Source: Sphingopyxis terrae subsp. terrae NBRC 15098
GTDB taxonomy: Bacteria; Pseudomonadota; Alphaproteobacteria; Sphingomonadales; Sphingomonadaceae
Assembly (NCBI RefSeq): GCF_001598815.1
Contig: NZ_BCZQ01000017.1
Coordinates: 62,001 to 126,000 of the forward strand
Direction: 5' to 3'
DNA: 64,000 bases
Shown here one piece after another: positions 9,413-18,603 of this stretch; within the stretch, counting starts at the first letter, position 1, and every line of letters starts with the position of its first letter. The notes beneath the pieces were generated by a model. That model searched no databases and was not told the origin of the DNA. It saw only the letters and a list, made by a program, of their open reading frames with translations. A program made the translations under genes and the position numbers.

Positions 9413-10054
9413 CTATTGTCCGGGCACAGTCGACAGTTCGCGCAATTCGGTCCGCGCGCTGCGTAGAATCTCATAGGCCGAATGCAGGAAAAGCGTGGCA
9501 ATGATGGCGGCGACTGCAAGGTCGGGCCAGGCTTGCCCGGTCCATGCGACGAGGCCGGCGGCGATGATCACCGCCACATTGGCGATCGCGTCGTTGCGGC
9601 TGAACAGCCACACCGCCCGGACATTGGCGTCGCCTTCGCGGAACCGCGAGAGGACCGCGGCCGAGGTGAGGTTGACGAGGAGGGCGGCGGCGCCGATGCC
9701 GCCCATCAGCTCGGCTTCGGGCGGAACCGCGGTCAGGGCACGCCACAGCGCGACGCCGATGACCCCTATGCCAAGCGACAGCAGGAACAGGCCTTGGGCT
9801 AAGGCGATACGCGTGCGGGCGAGCGCAGTCCAGCCTATCGCGACGAGGCCGGCCAACGTGATCGTGCCGTCGCCGATAAAGTCGAGCGAGTCGGCTTTCA
9901 GCGCCTGGCTGTTGGCGATGAACCCGCCGACGATCTCGATCGCGCCGAAGCCGAGATTGAGAATTACGACGATCCACAAGGCCCTTCGATAGGCGGGATC
10001 GCGTTCGGCCCTGACGGTGTCGCCCGTGCAGCCGCAATTGCTGTCGTTGCTCAT
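9413..10054 (-). CDS. Cation transporter, cation diffusion facilitator (CDF) family
   Basis: A 213-residue inner-membrane protein with six predicted helices and no long C-terminal cytoplasmic domain. TM2 carries the metal-site pattern ADSLDFIGD, and TM5 carries SRNDAIAN, as in the DmeF/'cation transporter' branch. The N-terminus has a CGC motif that may hold metal in the cytoplasm. CDF proteins export divalent metals in exchange for protons. The gene starts 71 bases from a divergent MerR-type regulator, and its promoter has the MerR geometry, so it is probably induced by a divalent metal. Confidence 0.85.
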   Translation of the reverse strand: MSNDSNCGCTGDTVRAERDPAYRRALWIVVILNLGFGAIEIVGGFIANSQALKADSLDFIGDGTITLAGLVAIGWTALARTRIALAQGLFLLSLGIGVIGVALWRALTAVPPEAELMGGIGAAALLVNLTSAAVLSRFREGDANVRAVWLFSRNDAIANVAVIIAAGLVAWTGQAWPDLAVAAIIATLFLHSAYEILRSARTELRELSTVPGQ

Positions 10055-10060
10055 TCCCCT

Positions 10061-10091
10061 GTTCTACATTCTACAGTAACTGTAGAAGCAA
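10061..10091 (-). promoter_or_regulatory. MerR-type promoter/operator for the CDF-FTR1 operon
   Basis: Read on the minus strand, TTGCTT (10,086-10,091) and TAGAAC (10,061-10,066) are separated by 19 nt, the long spacer typical of MerR-activated promoters. A perfect 19-bp dyad, TTCTACAGTAACTGTAGAA, lies at 10,069-10,087, across the spacer. It sits between cdf and the divergent merR-type gene, so it probably also sets the regulator's own level. Confidence 0.8.
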
Positions 10092-10124
10092 GCTGAAATC
10101 GAAACGAGACTGAGAGGAAGGGAG

Positions 10125-10538
10125 ATGGCGCGCGACACGCGGCTGCCGATCGGCGGCCTGGCGAAACGCACCGGCACCAAGGTAAACACGATCCGCTTCT
10201 ATGAGGATATCGGATTGCTGCCTTGCGCAGCGCGCACAGCCTCTGGCCGGCGCACCTACGGGGATGAGGATGTCGGGCGCCTCGCATTCATCCGCAATGC
10301 CCGCGGCCTCGGCTTTTCGATCGATGAAATCCGGTCGTTGACGGCGCTGGCCTTGGGGCCGGGGCAGGACTGCGCCGAAATCCGCGCAGTTGCGGCGCGT
10401 CACCTGCTCGATGTCGATGAAAAGCTGGAACGGATGGCGCGGCTCCGTGCTGAACTTGCCCGTATCGTCCAGCTCTGCGATGGCGGGCCGGTGTCGGATT
10501 GCCGGGTCATCGAGGCCATCGCCGCCGGAAATGCCTAG
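10125..10538 (+). CDS. MerR-family metal-responsive regulator
   Basis: A 137-residue protein: an N-terminal winged HTH (LPIGGLAKRTGTKVNTIRFYE), a dimerisation helix, and a metal loop. The cysteines at 83, 118 and 126 match the MerR pattern (82, 117, 126). The Cys at 83, rather than Ser, points to a divalent metal. It is divergent from the CDF-FTR1 operon, with a MerR-type operator between them. The metal could be zinc, cadmium, lead, mercury or cobalt; the sequence does not decide. Confidence 0.9.
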   Translation: MARDTRLPIGGLAKRTGTKVNTIRFYEDIGLLPCAARTASGRRTYGDEDVGRLAFIRNARGLGFSIDEIRSLTALALGPGQDCAEIRAVAARHLLDVDEKLERMARLRAELARIVQLCDGGPVSDCRVIEAIAAGNA

Positions 10539-10566
10539 CCGCCGCGCTATCGGGACTGTCGGCGGC
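10537..10566. terminator. Weak hairpin between convergent genes
   Basis: GCCGCCG and CGGCGGC pair over 7 bp, between the first MerR-type gene and the convergent GDCCVxC gene. It may terminate in both directions. The stem is short and no T-run follows. Confidence 0.35.
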
Positions 10567-10573
10567 TTGCGGC

Positions 10574-10801
10574 TCAGCCGCAGCAACTGCCCTTGCCGCC
10601 GTCAACCTGTATTGGCGGGCAGGGTACCGTGCCATAGGAACAGAAGACACAGCAGTCTCCTGGCAGCGGCTTGAGCAGCGCGCCGCATCCCTTGCAGTCG
10701 TAGAAATACTGACACGCATCGGTGGGCATGATTTCGTCGGCGATTTGACCGCAGAGCGGACACGTCAGCGTCGATTGCAGGACCGGCGAGGGATCAAGCA
10801 T
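10574..10801 (-). CDS. GDCCVxC-type cysteine-rich small protein
   Basis: A 75-residue protein with 11 cysteines: C14-P-L-C17, C30, C36, C39, the signature GDCCVFC at 48-54, C61 and a C-terminal CC. This matches the small family named GDCCVxC domain-containing (seleno)proteins; here the variable residues are Cys, with no in-frame TGA. The spacing suggests zinc-knuckle or heavy-metal binding. The start overlaps the end of merT by 8 bases, so it is co-transcribed under the MerR-type switch. A role as a cytoplasmic mercury/metal trap is inferred from context only. Confidence 0.8.
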   Translation of the reverse strand: MLDPSPVLQSTLTCPLCGQIADEIMPTDACQYFYDCKGCGALLKPLPGDCCVFCSYGTVPCPPIQVDGGKGSCCG

Positions 10802-11153
10802 AGCGATAGCCGAGCCAGAGGAGGACGGCGGCGAGGAGCAGTCCGATCAGGGTCACAAAGCGCAGCGACGCGGGCACGCACAGGCCATCGGCGCCGCAGC
10901 GCGCCGCGCGCATCTGCTGGCGCGCCAGCAGGACGCCACCGGCGACGAGCGAAATTGCGCCGAATGCGACGAACCAGAGCCGGTAGGGCGCGGCCGGGAC
11001 CGCTATGCCGACGAGCCAGGCGGACCCGAGCCCCGCCGAGGCCAGCAGCATGGGGAGGGCGCAGCAGGTGGCTGCGAGAAAGCCCGATGCGATCCCGCCA
11101 AGCGCCAGCGAAATGGCCCCAAATCCTTTTGGACGCCTTGCATCTCCAGCCAA
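10794..11153 (-). CDS. merT: Mercuric transporter MerT family protein
   Basis: An inner-membrane protein of about 119 residues with three predicted helices. The first carries the vicinal pair in ATCCALP, and a cytoplasmic loop carries RCGADGLCVP, matching the two Cys pairs of MerT that relay Hg(II) inward. A TTG start at 11,153 was chosen because an AAGGAG site lies 7 bases before it; another TTG at 11,159 is too close to that site. No merP or merA is in the window, so detoxification would need genes elsewhere, or the metal may not be mercury. Confidence 0.82.
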   Translation of the reverse strand: MAGDARRPKGFGAISLALGGIASGFLAATCCALPMLLASAGLGSAWLVGIAVPAAPYRLWFVAFGAISLVAGGVLLARQQMRAARCGADGLCVPASLRFVTLIGLLLAAVLLWLGYRYA

Positions 11154-11183
11154 ATTCAAACTCCTTGTTTCGCGGTAGCGGCA

Positions 11184-11214
11184 AGTCTACCATCTGTAGT
11201 GACTACAGATGCAA
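11184..11214 (-). promoter_or_regulatory. MerR-type promoter/operator for merT
   Basis: On the minus strand, TTGCAT (11,209-11,214) and TAGACT (11,184-11,189) are separated by 19 nt. The dyad ATCTGTAGTGACTACAGAT spans 11,192-11,210. This is the same architecture as at 10,061-10,091 with a different core sequence, so the two switches are probably not cross-wired. Confidence 0.8.
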
Positions 11215-11225
11215 GCGGAATCGCA

Positions 11226-11627
11226 ATGGCCCCCTCAAGCACCATCCCCATCGGCGAGCTTTCTCGGCTTACCGGCTGCAATATCGAGACGATCCGCTAT
11301 TATGAGCGCATCGGCATTCTGCCCGCGCCGGTCCGGTACGGGCGATTTCGCCGTTATGATTCAGCTGGTGTGCGGCGCCTTGCATTTGTGCGCCGCGCGC
11401 GCGAACTGGGGTTTCCCCTCGATACGGTCCGGACTTTGCTCCTTCTTGCCGAAGGCGGCGGCCATAGCTGCGATCAGGCGCGCCATATGGCCGAGAGCCA
11501 GCTTGCCGACGTCCTCGCCAAGCGCGCCGACCTCGACCGGATGGCCGCTGTCTTGGGCGATCTTGTCGAGGCGTGCGGCGCCGGCGATGCCGGGGGCTGC
11601 CCGCTTCTGGAGGCGCTGTCCGACTAG
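11226..11627 (+). CDS. MerR-family regulator, MerR-like cysteine pattern
   Basis: A 133-residue protein with a winged HTH (IPIGELSRLTGCNIETIRYYE) and cysteines at 82, 117 and 125, close to MerR (82, 117, 126). A possible GTG start at 11,199 lies inside the operator dyad, so the ATG at 11,226 is preferred. It is divergent from merT and probably senses mercury or a similar thiophilic ion, activating merT and the GDCCVxC gene. Confidence 0.88.
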   Translation: MAPSSTIPIGELSRLTGCNIETIRYYERIGILPAPVRYGRFRRYDSAGVRRLAFVRRARELGFPLDTVRTLLLLAEGGGHSCDQARHMAESQLADVLAKRADLDRMAAVLGDLVEACGAGDAGGCPLLEALSD

Positions 11628-11665
11628 GTTCGAGTACAGCCGTCTTCCGCCAGCGCCCCAAAGCA

Positions 11666-11705
11666 GCCATTGCGCGCGGCAACTAGGGCCACCGCGCGCA
11701 ATGGC
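11666..11705. terminator. Strong bidirectional hairpin terminator
   Basis: GCCATTGCGCGCGG and CCGCGCGCAATGGC pair perfectly over 14 bp around a 12-base loop, between the end of the second MerR-type gene (+) and the end of the cusF-like gene (-). It probably ends both transcripts. Confidence 0.75.
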
Positions 11706-11711
11706 GGCGCG

Positions 11712-12080
11712 TTACGGCGCCTTGTCGAGCTTGGTGATCGTCCCGGCCTTGCCGTCCCAATTGAGCTCGAACGCGACCTTGTCGCCGACCTTGATGTCCT
11801 TCAGCAGCTCGGGTTTCGCCGCAAAACCCATCGTCATCGGCGGCCATTCGAGTTCGGCGATCGCGCCATGATCGAGCGTGACCTGGCCTTTTGCCGTATC
11901 GATCGCGGTCACGGTCGCCGTGCCCTTGCCATGCTTCGTTTCGGCCGGGGCCGCCATGGTCCCTGTGTCATCGGCCATCGCGGCCTTTTCTTCCGTCTTC
12001 GGTGCTTCGCCTTGCTTGCCGCAGGCGACAAGTCCAGCGCCGAGCGCAAGGCTGAGCGTAATCGCAGTGAGTTTATTCAT
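11712..12080 (-). CDS. cusF: CusF-like periplasmic copper-binding lipoprotein
   Basis: A 122-residue protein with a lipoprotein signal (lipobox LVAC, Cys 20), an acidic/Met linker, and a CusF_Ec domain (about residues 50-120). The domain shows the metal-site pattern: H at [17 protein letters not shown] supplies the His, the Trp and the two Met ligands for Cu(I)/Ag(I). The start overlaps the end of the cusA-like gene by ATGA, so it is the last gene of the efflux operon. It probably hands Cu(I) to the CusCBA pump. Confidence 0.88.
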   Translation of the reverse strand: MNKLTAITLSLALGAGLVACGKQGEAPKTEEKAAMADDTGTMAAPAETKHGKGTATVTAIDTAKGQVTLDHGAIAELEWPPMTMGFAAKPELLKDIKVGDKVAFELNWDGKAGTITKLDKAP

Positions 12081-15000
12081 GTCGTTTCTCCTTCGGGTTG
12101 GACGGGATGAGCCGCACGCCTTCGCATCAGCAGATAGGCGGCGGGAATGATAAGCATCGACAGCAGCGGCGCGGTGAGCATGCCGCCGATCATCGGCGCG
12201 GCGATGCGGCTCATCACTTCGGAGCCGGTGCCGGTCCCGACGAGGATCGGGAACAGGCCCGCGAGGATAACCGCAACGGTCATCGCCTTCGGGCGGACGC
12301 GGAGCAGCGCGCCTTCGCGAACCGCGGCCAATATGTGGCCGTCGCTGCGATCGGCGAGCGCATGCTTGAGATAGATGAGCATGACGACCCCGAACTCGGC
12401 GGCAACGCCCGCAAGCGCGATGAACCCGACCGCGCTCGCGACCGACTGGTTATAGCCAAGCAGATAGAGGAGCCAGAGCCCGCCGGTGAGCGCAAAGGGC
12501 AGGGTCGCCATGATGAGCAGCGCCTCGTCCCAGCGGCGGAAGGTCAGGTAGAGCAGCAGGAAGATGATCGCGAGCGTGACCGGCACGACGACCTTCATCC
12601 GCTCGGTCGCACGAACGAGGAACTCGAACTGCCCGGTGTAGGAAACGCTGACGCCGGGCGGCAGATCGACATCGCGCGCGATCGCCCGCTGGATGTCCTG
12701 CACGAGGCCCTGCAAATCGCGGCCGCGGCTGTCGACGTAGATCCAGGTCACCGGGCGGCCATTCTCGCTGCGCAGCATCGGCGGCCCGTCGCTGACCTTG
12801 ACTCTGGCCACCGTGCCGAGCGTGATCTGCTGGCGCGACGGCGTCAGGACCGGAAGGCTCGCGAGCTCGCCGATACTGTCGCGCAGCTCGCGCGGGTAGC
12901 GGACGCTGATCGGATAGCGGGCGAGCCCCTCGACCGTCTGGCCGATCGTCTCGCCGCCGATCGCGCCCGAGACGATCGCTTGCACGTCGGCGACATTGAG
13001 GCCGTAGCGTGCTGCGGCGGCGCGATCGATGTCGACATCGATATAGCGCCCACCAGTCAGCCGCTCGGCCAGCGCCGACGCTACGCCGGGTACGGTCTTG
13101 ACGACCGCTTCGATGCGCTTGGCGGTGCGATCGATCCCGGCAAGATCCGAGCCCGCGACCTTGATGCCGACCGGGCTCTTGATCCCGGTCGCAAGCATGT
13201 CGATGCGATTGCGGATCGGGGGAATCCAGAAATTGGCGAGCCCCGGAACCCGGACCCGCGCGTCGAGCTCCTCGATCAATTTCTCCTCGGTCATGCCGGG
13301 GCGCCAACGGTCCTTCGGCTTGAAGCGGATCGTCGTCTCGAACATCTCGAGCGGCGCGGGGTCGGTCGCGCTGTCGGCCCGCCCCGCCTTGCCGAACACG
13401 CTCTCGACCTCGGGCACGGTCTTGATCAGTCGGTCCGTCTGCTGGAGCAGGCTCGATGCCCTTGCGGCCGAGATGCCGGGTAGCGCCGAGGGCATGTAAA
13501 GGAGGTCGCCTTCGTGCATCTGCGGCATGAACTCGCCGCCGATCTGGGTCATCGGCCACAGGCTGGTGGCGAAGACGAGGCCGGCGATCACGAGCGCTTT
13601 TTTCGGCCGTTCGAGCACCCAGTCGAGTGCCGGGCGATAGATGCGGGTCAGCCAGCGGTTGACCGGATTACTCTGTTCGGCGGGTATCTTACCGCGGATC
13701 AGCCAGCCCATCAGCACCGGGATGAGCGTGATCGAGAGGATCGCGGCGGCCGCCATCGCATAGGTTTTGGTGAAGGCGAGCGGCGAGAAGAGCCGTCCCT
13801 CCTGGCCTTCGAGCGTGAAGATGGGGAGGAAGGAGAAGGTGATGATGAGGAGGCTGAGGAAGAGGGCGGGCCCAACCTCGGCGGCGGCGTCGGTGATGAC
13901 GCGCCAGCGTTCGGCGCCTTTCAGTTCCTCGCCCGGATGATCGCGCTCCCAATGTTCGAGATGCTTATGGGCATTTTCGATCATCACCACCGCAGCGTCG
14001 ACCATCGCACCGACCGCGATGGCGATGCCGCCGAGCGACAATATATTGGCGTTGAGTCCCTGCAGCCGCATCACGATGAAGGCGATGAGGATGCCGAGCG
14101 GCAGCGTCAGGATCGCGACCAGTGCCGAGCGCGCGTGCCAGAGGAAGAGCGCGCAGACGAGCCCGACGATGATGAACTCTTCGACGAGCTTCGAGGTAAG
14201 ATTGTCGACCGCGCGGTCGATCAGCCCCGAACGGTCATAGGTGGTGACGATCTCGACGCCGGGCGGCAGGCTGCGTTTGAGCTCGGCGAGCTTGGTGCGG
14301 ACGCCGTCGATGACCTCGCGGGCATTCTTGCCTTCGCGCATCACGATCACGCCGCCCGCGACTTCGCCCTTGCCGTTGAGTTCGGCGATGCCGCGCCTTG
14401 TGTCGGGGCCGATCTGGACCGTCGCGACATCGCCGACCGTTACCGAGACGCCGCCGGCGGCGGTGCGAACGGGCACCGCGCGGAAGTCGTCGAGCGATTT
14501 CAGATAGCCGCTCGCGCGGACGATATATTCGGCCTCTGCGAGCTCGAGGGAGCCGCCGCCGCTTTCCTGGTTGGCGCGCTTGAGGGCGTCTGCCACTTCG
14601 GATGCGGTCACGCCGAAGGCGGCGAGCTTCTGTGGATCTACGATGATCTGATATTGGCGCACCATGCCGCCGATACTCGCGACCTCGGCGACGCCGGGAA
14701 CCGACTTGAGCTCGAAGCGGAGGAACCAGTCCTGAAGGCTGCGCAGCTCGGCGAGATCGTGGCGGCCGCTCTTGTCGACGAGCGCATATTCATAGATCCA
14801 GCCGACCCCGGTCGCGTCGGGGCCGAGGCTTGCGCGTGCGCTCTCGGGAAGCCGGCTTTGCACCTGGCTTAGATATTCGAGCACGCGGCTGCGCGCCCAA
14901 TAGGGATCGGTGCCGTCGTCGAACAGGACATAGACGAAGCTGTCGCCGACGAAGCTATAGCCGCGCACCACGCGCGCGCCCGGCACCGAGAGCATCGTTG

Positions 15001-15211
15001 TCGTGATCGGATAGGTGACCTGGTCCTCGACGATCCGCGGCGCCTGGCCCGCATAGGTGGTGCGGATGATGACCTGGACATCCGACAGGTCAGGTAGGGC
15101 ATCGACCGGCGTCGTGCGCACCGCGACGATCCCGAGCAATGTCAGGATCAGCGCCGCCGCAACGACGAGCCCGCGTGCCGCGACCGAGGCATGAATGATC
15201 TTCGCGATCAT
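12077..15211 (-). CDS. cusA: Heavy-metal RND pump CusA/CzcA family
   Basis: A 1044-residue inner-membrane permease. TM4 has the heavy-metal (HME) pattern [22 protein letters not shown], and the periplasmic part carries Met residues ([14 protein letters not shown]), as in Cu(I)/Ag(I) pumps. It exports metal from the periplasm and cytoplasm through an adaptor and an outer-membrane channel, using protons. ATGA overlaps join it to the adaptor gene upstream and to cusF downstream. The presence of CusF points to copper/silver rather than cobalt-zinc-cadmium. Confidence 0.92.
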   Translation of the reverse strand: MIAKIIHASVAARGLVVAAALILTLLGIVAVRTTPVDALPDLSDVQVIIRTTYAGQAPRIVEDQVTYPITTTMLSVPGARVVRGYSFVGDSFVYVLFDDGTDPYWARSRVLEYLSQVQSRLPESARASLGPDATGVGWIYEYALVDKSGRHDLAELRSLQDWFLRFELKSVPGVAEVASIGGMVRQYQIIVDPQKLAAFGVTASEVADALKRANQESGGGSLELAEAEYIVRASGYLKSLDDFRAVPVRTAAGGVSVTVGDVATVQIGPDTRRGIAELNGKGEVAGGVIVMREGKNAREVIDGVRTKLAELKRSLPPGVEIVTTYDRSGLIDRAVDNLTSKLVEEFIIVGLVCALFLWHARSALVAILTLPLGILIAFIVMRLQGLNANILSLGGIAIAVGAMVDAAVVMIENAHKHLEHWERDHPGEELKGAERWRVITDAAAEVGPALFLSLLIITFSFLPIFTLEGQEGRLFSPLAFTKTYAMAAAAILSITLIPVLMGWLIRGKIPAEQSNPVNRWLTRIYRPALDWVLERPKKALVIAGLVFATSLWPMTQIGGEFMPQMHEGDLLYMPSALPGISAARASSLLQQTDRLIKTVPEVESVFGKAGRADSATDPAPLEMFETTIRFKPKDRWRPGMTEEKLIEELDARVRVPGLANFWIPPIRNRIDMLATGIKSPVGIKVAGSDLAGIDRTAKRIEAVVKTVPGVASALAERLTGGRYIDVDIDRAAAARYGLNVADVQAIVSGAIGGETIGQTVEGLARYPISVRYPRELRDSIGELASLPVLTPSRQQITLGTVARVKVSDGPPMLRSENGRPVTWIYVDSRGRDLQGLVQDIQRAIARDVDLPPGVSVSYTGQFEFLVRATERMKVVVPVTLAIIFLLLYLTFRRWDEALLIMATLPFALTGGLWLLYLLGYNQSVASAVGFIALAGVAAEFGVVMLIYLKHALADRSDGHILAAVREGALLRVRPKAMTVAVILAGLFPILVGTGTGSEVMSRIAAPMIGGMLTAPLLSMLIIPAAYLLMRRRAAHPVQPEGETT

Positions 15212-16434
15212 TGCGCCGCCTCCAGCGGGCGGACGGTGAGGCCGGTCAGGCTTGCTTCGGAATCGAGCAGGAACTGGCCCGACGCGACGACCTTCTCGCC
15301 GGGGGCGAGCCCCTGCAATATCTCGGTCTTGCCACCGCCTTCGCGTCCGGCAACCACTTCGGCAGGATGGTAGCGTCCGTCGCCCTTCTCGAGCATCACG
15401 ATACTGCGCGTACCGGTGCGGATCACCGCTTCGCTCGGAACCAGCAGCGCCGGTTTCGTGTCGCCGCCGAGCGCCACCACCGCGAACATGCCGGGGCGCA
15501 GGCGCCCGCCGCGATTGGCGAGCTCAACGCGCACTGTCAGCGTCCGGCTGTCCGCCGATGCGGTCGGCAGGATCGCGACGACCCTGCCGACAAAGGCTTC
15601 GCCGGGGAAGGCGGTGAGCTTCCCCGTCGCGCGCTGGCCGACCTGGACCTGGCCCGCCTGCGCCTCGGGCAGCGCGGCGTTTAGCCAAACCGTGCCGAGT
15701 CCGGAGATTTCGGCGAGCGTCTGGCCCGTGGCGAGCGTCACGCCCGCGCGGGCGTTCAGGGTCTGAACGACCCCGCCGATTGGCGCGCGGACCGTCATCC
15801 TGCCGCCGGTCCTACCGCTCCGGTCGACCTCGGCGATCACGCCTTCGGGCATGCCCATCAACCGCAGCCGCTGCCGCGCCGCCGCGGTGAGGTCGGGTTT
15901 TTCGAGCTTTTTGACGCTCAGATATTCGGTCTGCGCGCTGCCCCATTCGGGCAATTGCAGGTCGGCGATCGGTGTGCCGACGCCAATCACATCGCCGGGC
16001 GCGAGGCGATAGACGCGCTCGACGAAACCGCCCGAGCGCGCCTGGACGATCGCGACGTCGCGCTGGTTGAAATCGATGCTGCCGTTGACGTCGAAGGTCG
16101 CGGCAAGGCTGCCCATTTCTGCGGCGACCACCCTTATGCCAAGGCTTTGCCGCGCCGCCGGGTCGACCGACACGCCTGGCGCCGCACCGCTGCCCTCGTC
16201 GGCATATTTGGGCTCGAGCTGCATGTCCATGAAGGGCGACTTGCCGGGCTTGTCGAACTTCTGGTTCGGGAACATCGGGTCATAATAATAGAGGATCTTC
16301 CGCCCGCCGCTTCCGGCCTCGGTTGGTGCGTCGCTCTGACCGCTCTGTCCGAGCCAATAGCCGCCGCCGCCCGCGATCAGTACCGCGGTCAGGATTCCGG
16401 CGCGCCAACGCGCCGCTGATGTTGCATCGGTCAT
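15208..16434 (-). CDS. cusB: RND periplasmic adaptor CusB/CzcB family
   Basis: A 408-residue membrane-anchored adaptor. After an N-terminal helix comes a heavy-metal-binding domain (about residues 45-75, with [12 protein letters not shown] and [13 protein letters not shown]), then barrel-sandwich and beta-barrel domains. It bridges the CusA pump and the outer-membrane CusC channel and can carry metal itself. It overlaps both neighbours by ATGA. Confidence 0.92.
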   Translation of the reverse strand: MTDATSAARWRAGILTAVLIAGGGGYWLGQSGQSDAPTEAGSGGRKILYYYDPMFPNQKFDKPGKSPFMDMQLEPKYADEGSGAAPGVSVDPAARQSLGIRVVAAEMGSLAATFDVNGSIDFNQRDVAIVQARSGGFVERVYRLAPGDVIGVGTPIADLQLPEWGSAQTEYLSVKKLEKPDLTAAARQRLRLMGMPEGVIAEVDRSGRTGGRMTVRAPIGGVVQTLNARAGVTLATGQTLAEISGLGTVWLNAALPEAQAGQVQVGQRATGKLTAFPGEAFVGRVVAILPTASADSRTLTVRVELANRGGRLRPGMFAVVALGGDTKPALLVPSEAVIRTGTRSIVMLEKGDGRYHPAEVVAGREGGGKTEILQGLAPGEKVVASGQFLLDSEASLTGLTVRPLEAAQ

Positions 16435-17660
16435 CGACCTGCCTCCCCATAAATATAGTTGATCCGGATCGCGTCGCGCGCGACCTCGGCTTCGCGTGCG
16501 AGCGCATCGACTTCGGCCTCTGCGAGCGCGAGAGTCGACAGGAGCGCAGTCCCGAGGTCGAGCTTTCCGGCGGCGTAACTTGCAAGATCGAGTTCGGCGC
16601 GCTTCTTGGCGAGCGGCACCAGCCGTGACCGTGCATTGCCAAGCTGCTCATGATGCATGCGATGGTCGGCGAGATCAGCGTCGAGCGCCGCGGCGATGTC
16701 GCGCTTCGCGGCCTCGCGGTCGAGCCGGGCGCGCGTCGCTTCGCTGGCGCGTGCGGCGATCTTCGGGTCCTGCCGCTTTTTCGAGAAGAAGGGTAGGTCG
16801 ACGGTAACCCCGACCGTGACGAGGTCGCCATAATTGGGCTCGCGCCGCCCATAGGCCGCGTTGACGCTCCAGTCGGGGCGCTTGTCGGCGCGTGCGAGAC
16901 CGGTTTCGGCGTCGGCGGCGATGGCGCGGGCGTCGAGCGCCCGCAGCCTTGGCAAGGCATCAATCCCGGCGCGCAATCCTTGCTCGTCGATCGCCTGCGG
17001 CGGCAAATCGCCCAGCGTGTCGGCGGCCGCGTCGCCGGTAAAGCGCGCGAGCTGCGCGCGGGCGCGGGCAATCTCGGCCGCGAGCGCGCTGCGGCGATCG
17101 TTGATCGCGGCGCGAAGCTGGTCGGGTTCGAGCGCCTGCGCCGGGCGCGCGGCGCCGCTCGCGAGCCGTGCCGTCACCGTCGATTGAAGATCCTCGAGGC
17201 CGTCATCGAGCAGGTCGAGTTCCTTCAGCCGCTTCTTGGCATAATAGAGATCGACCCAGGCGAGAGCGGTCGAGAGCCGGATGTCCTGCGCGGTGACCGC
17301 TTCGTCGGCGCGGGCGATGCCGATGTCGGCCTGCGCGCGCGTTGCACGCGCGCGCCGCTTGGCGGGGTTCGGAAAATCCTGGCTGATACCGACGACCTGC
17401 ATCGTGAAGTTGTCACGATTGAACCGGCCTGCATCGGGACCCGTCACCGGGAAATCCTGCAGGACGATATTGAGTTTCGGGTCGGGCAGCCGATCGGCGG
17501 CGATCGCCGCCGATTGGGCGGCATCGATGCCGGCTTCGCGGCCCTGCAATTCGGGCGCCTCCGATGCCGCGCGGACGAGCGCCGCATCGAGCGTCATCGG
17601 CTCGGCACGCAGCGCCGCGGGCATCGGGATCAGCAAAATTGCCGCAAGATATATGCGCAT
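16431..17660 (-). CDS. cusC: Outer-membrane efflux channel, TolC family (CusC/CzcC-like)
   Basis: A 409-residue exported protein with a signal peptide (about residues 1-19) and two repeated long alpha-helical halves rich in Ala, Arg and Asp, the TolC/OEP pattern. It is the outer channel for the CusBA pump. It is the first gene of the ATGA-coupled cusCBAF string. A 26-base hairpin lies between it and the upstream small gene and may lower read-through. Confidence 0.88.
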   Translation of the reverse strand: MRIYLAAILLIPMPAALRAEPMTLDAALVRAASEAPELQGREAGIDAAQSAAIAADRLPDPKLNIVLQDFPVTGPDAGRFNRDNFTMQVVGISQDFPNPAKRRARATRAQADIGIARADEAVTAQDIRLSTALAWVDLYYAKKRLKELDLLDDGLEDLQSTVTARLASGAARPAQALEPDQLRAAINDRRSALAAEIARARAQLARFTGDAAADTLGDLPPQAIDEQGLRAGIDALPRLRALDARAIAADAETGLARADKRPDWSVNAAYGRREPNYGDLVTVGVTVDLPFFSKKRQDPKIAARASEATRARLDREAAKRDIAAALDADLADHRMHHEQLGNARSRLVPLAKKRAELDLASYAAGKLDLGTALLSTLALAEAEVDALAREAEVARDAIRINYIYGEAGR

Positions 17661-17690
17661 ATGTCCCCCTCTTTCGAGACAGGCGGGAAT

Positions 17691-17716
17691 GTCCCCCGGC
17701 CGGGCGGCCGGGGGAC
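17691..17716. terminator. Hairpin upstream of the cus efflux genes
   Basis: GTCCCCCGGCC and GGCCGGGGGAC pair perfectly over 11 bp around GGGC, between the small exported protein gene and cusC. It could be a terminator or an attenuator that sets how much of an upstream transcript reaches cusCBAF. Confidence 0.6.
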
Positions 17717-17724
17717 GGAAGCCG

Positions 17725-17988
17725 TCAGCCCTTGGAGGGCGACATGCGCTGCCCGGGCATGGCTTGCATGCAGCCGGCCGCGTCGGTCTTCATCATGGCG
17801 CAGTCGCAGTTCGCCATCTGCTCGGGCTTGTCCGCGACCCACACGCGAACCCTCGTGGTGGCGCCCGACTTGTTCGGGCCCGGGACCTGCCGCGATTGCC
17901 ATTCATAATGGCCGCCCGCCTCCTGGGCGAAGGAGGGCACGGTGGTGAAAGCCGCAAGCGCTGCGGCCATCGCAATGATCGTCTTCAT
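17725..17988 (-). CDS. Small exported Cys/Met-containing protein, unknown function
   Basis: An 87-residue protein with a signal peptide (cleavage after SFA, about residue 21). The mature part has basic and Gly-rich stretches and a C-terminal metal-like cluster: NCDCAMMKTDAAGCM. The ATG at 17,988 starts a clean signal sequence; a longer reading to 18,039 adds an unlikely leader. It lies between the copper ATPase and cus genes on the same strand, so a periplasmic copper role is plausible but not shown. Confidence 0.7.
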   Translation of the reverse strand: MKTIIAMAAALAAFTTVPSFAQEAGGHYEWQSRQVPGPNKSGATTRVRVWVADKPEQMANCDCAMMKTDAAGCMQAMPGQRMSPSKG

Positions 17989-18054
17989 GTCGAATATCCT
18001 CGGTTGAAAAGCAGAAGGATGCGCGGCGACGACGGTCACCGCGCATCGCGCGTT

Positions 18055-18447
18055 TCAGCCGGGCAATAGGGGCGGGTCGGGCTCGGGTCCGAAGGTGCGG
18101 CCGCGCAGACGCGCGATCGGCAATTGGTCGGTCGGCTCGGCGCTATGGTCGGACGTCGCCAACAAGGTGGCAGGAGTCACGACCGTTGGCGGCAATGCGC
18201 AGCCCATCTTGGCGATGCAGTCGAGTGTCAGGCCCTTGCAGGGCGCCTTATCTTGGGACGTGTCGATCCCCATCATTTCCGCGCATTCATCGCTCATCGC
18301 CGATGCGGCAATGGTGGTGTCCGCCGGCATGGGCATGGCAGGCGCCGATGCGAACGCCGCTTCCTGGGCCAAAAGGCCCAGCATCGCTCCCAGAAGGAGC
18401 AAGAGGGAAAGCCAACGCTTCACGGTCGACACATGATCCTTGTCCAA
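18055..18447 (-). CDS. Exported Cys/Met-containing hypothetical protein
   Basis: Up to 130 residues. The start is uncertain: the first codon given is TTG, and in-frame GTG codons at 18,432 and 18,423 would also give a clean signal peptide (KRWLSLLLLLGAMLGLLAQ). The mature part has Met-Pro repeats (APAMPMPAD) and four cysteines in ECAEMMG, APCKG, LDCIAKMGC, which could bind copper or form disulfides. No known domain is recognised. It sits between small copper-region genes on the same strand. Confidence 0.65.
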   Translation of the reverse strand: MDKDHVSTVKRWLSLLLLLGAMLGLLAQEAAFASAPAMPMPADTTIAASAMSDECAEMMGIDTSQDKAPCKGLTLDCIAKMGCALPPTVVTPATLLATSDHSAEPTDQLPIARLRGRTFGPEPDPPLLPG

Positions 18448-18603
18448 CTTGCCGTCAATTCCAAACTCGGGCGGGTCAAATGTGCAGTTCGCGGCTGACC
18501 CCGCCGCGGTTACGATCCACCGGACGCACTGCCCGATTATTTCGGTCTTCGAGCGGGGCTGATCGCGCCGCGGCGAACAGGCACCCTATCGCGCGCTCGC
18601 CGC

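Noticed and set aside
11199..11225. GTG start for the second MerR-type protein
   Set aside because: It lies in the middle of the 19-bp operator dyad and adds residues not seen in MerR proteins. The ATG at 11,226 fits the family.
12098..14872. Long plus-strand open frames opposite cusA
   Set aside because: They mirror the third-codon G+C bias of cusA, have no ribosome sites, and their translations are low-complexity Arg/Asp/Glu-rich with no domain.
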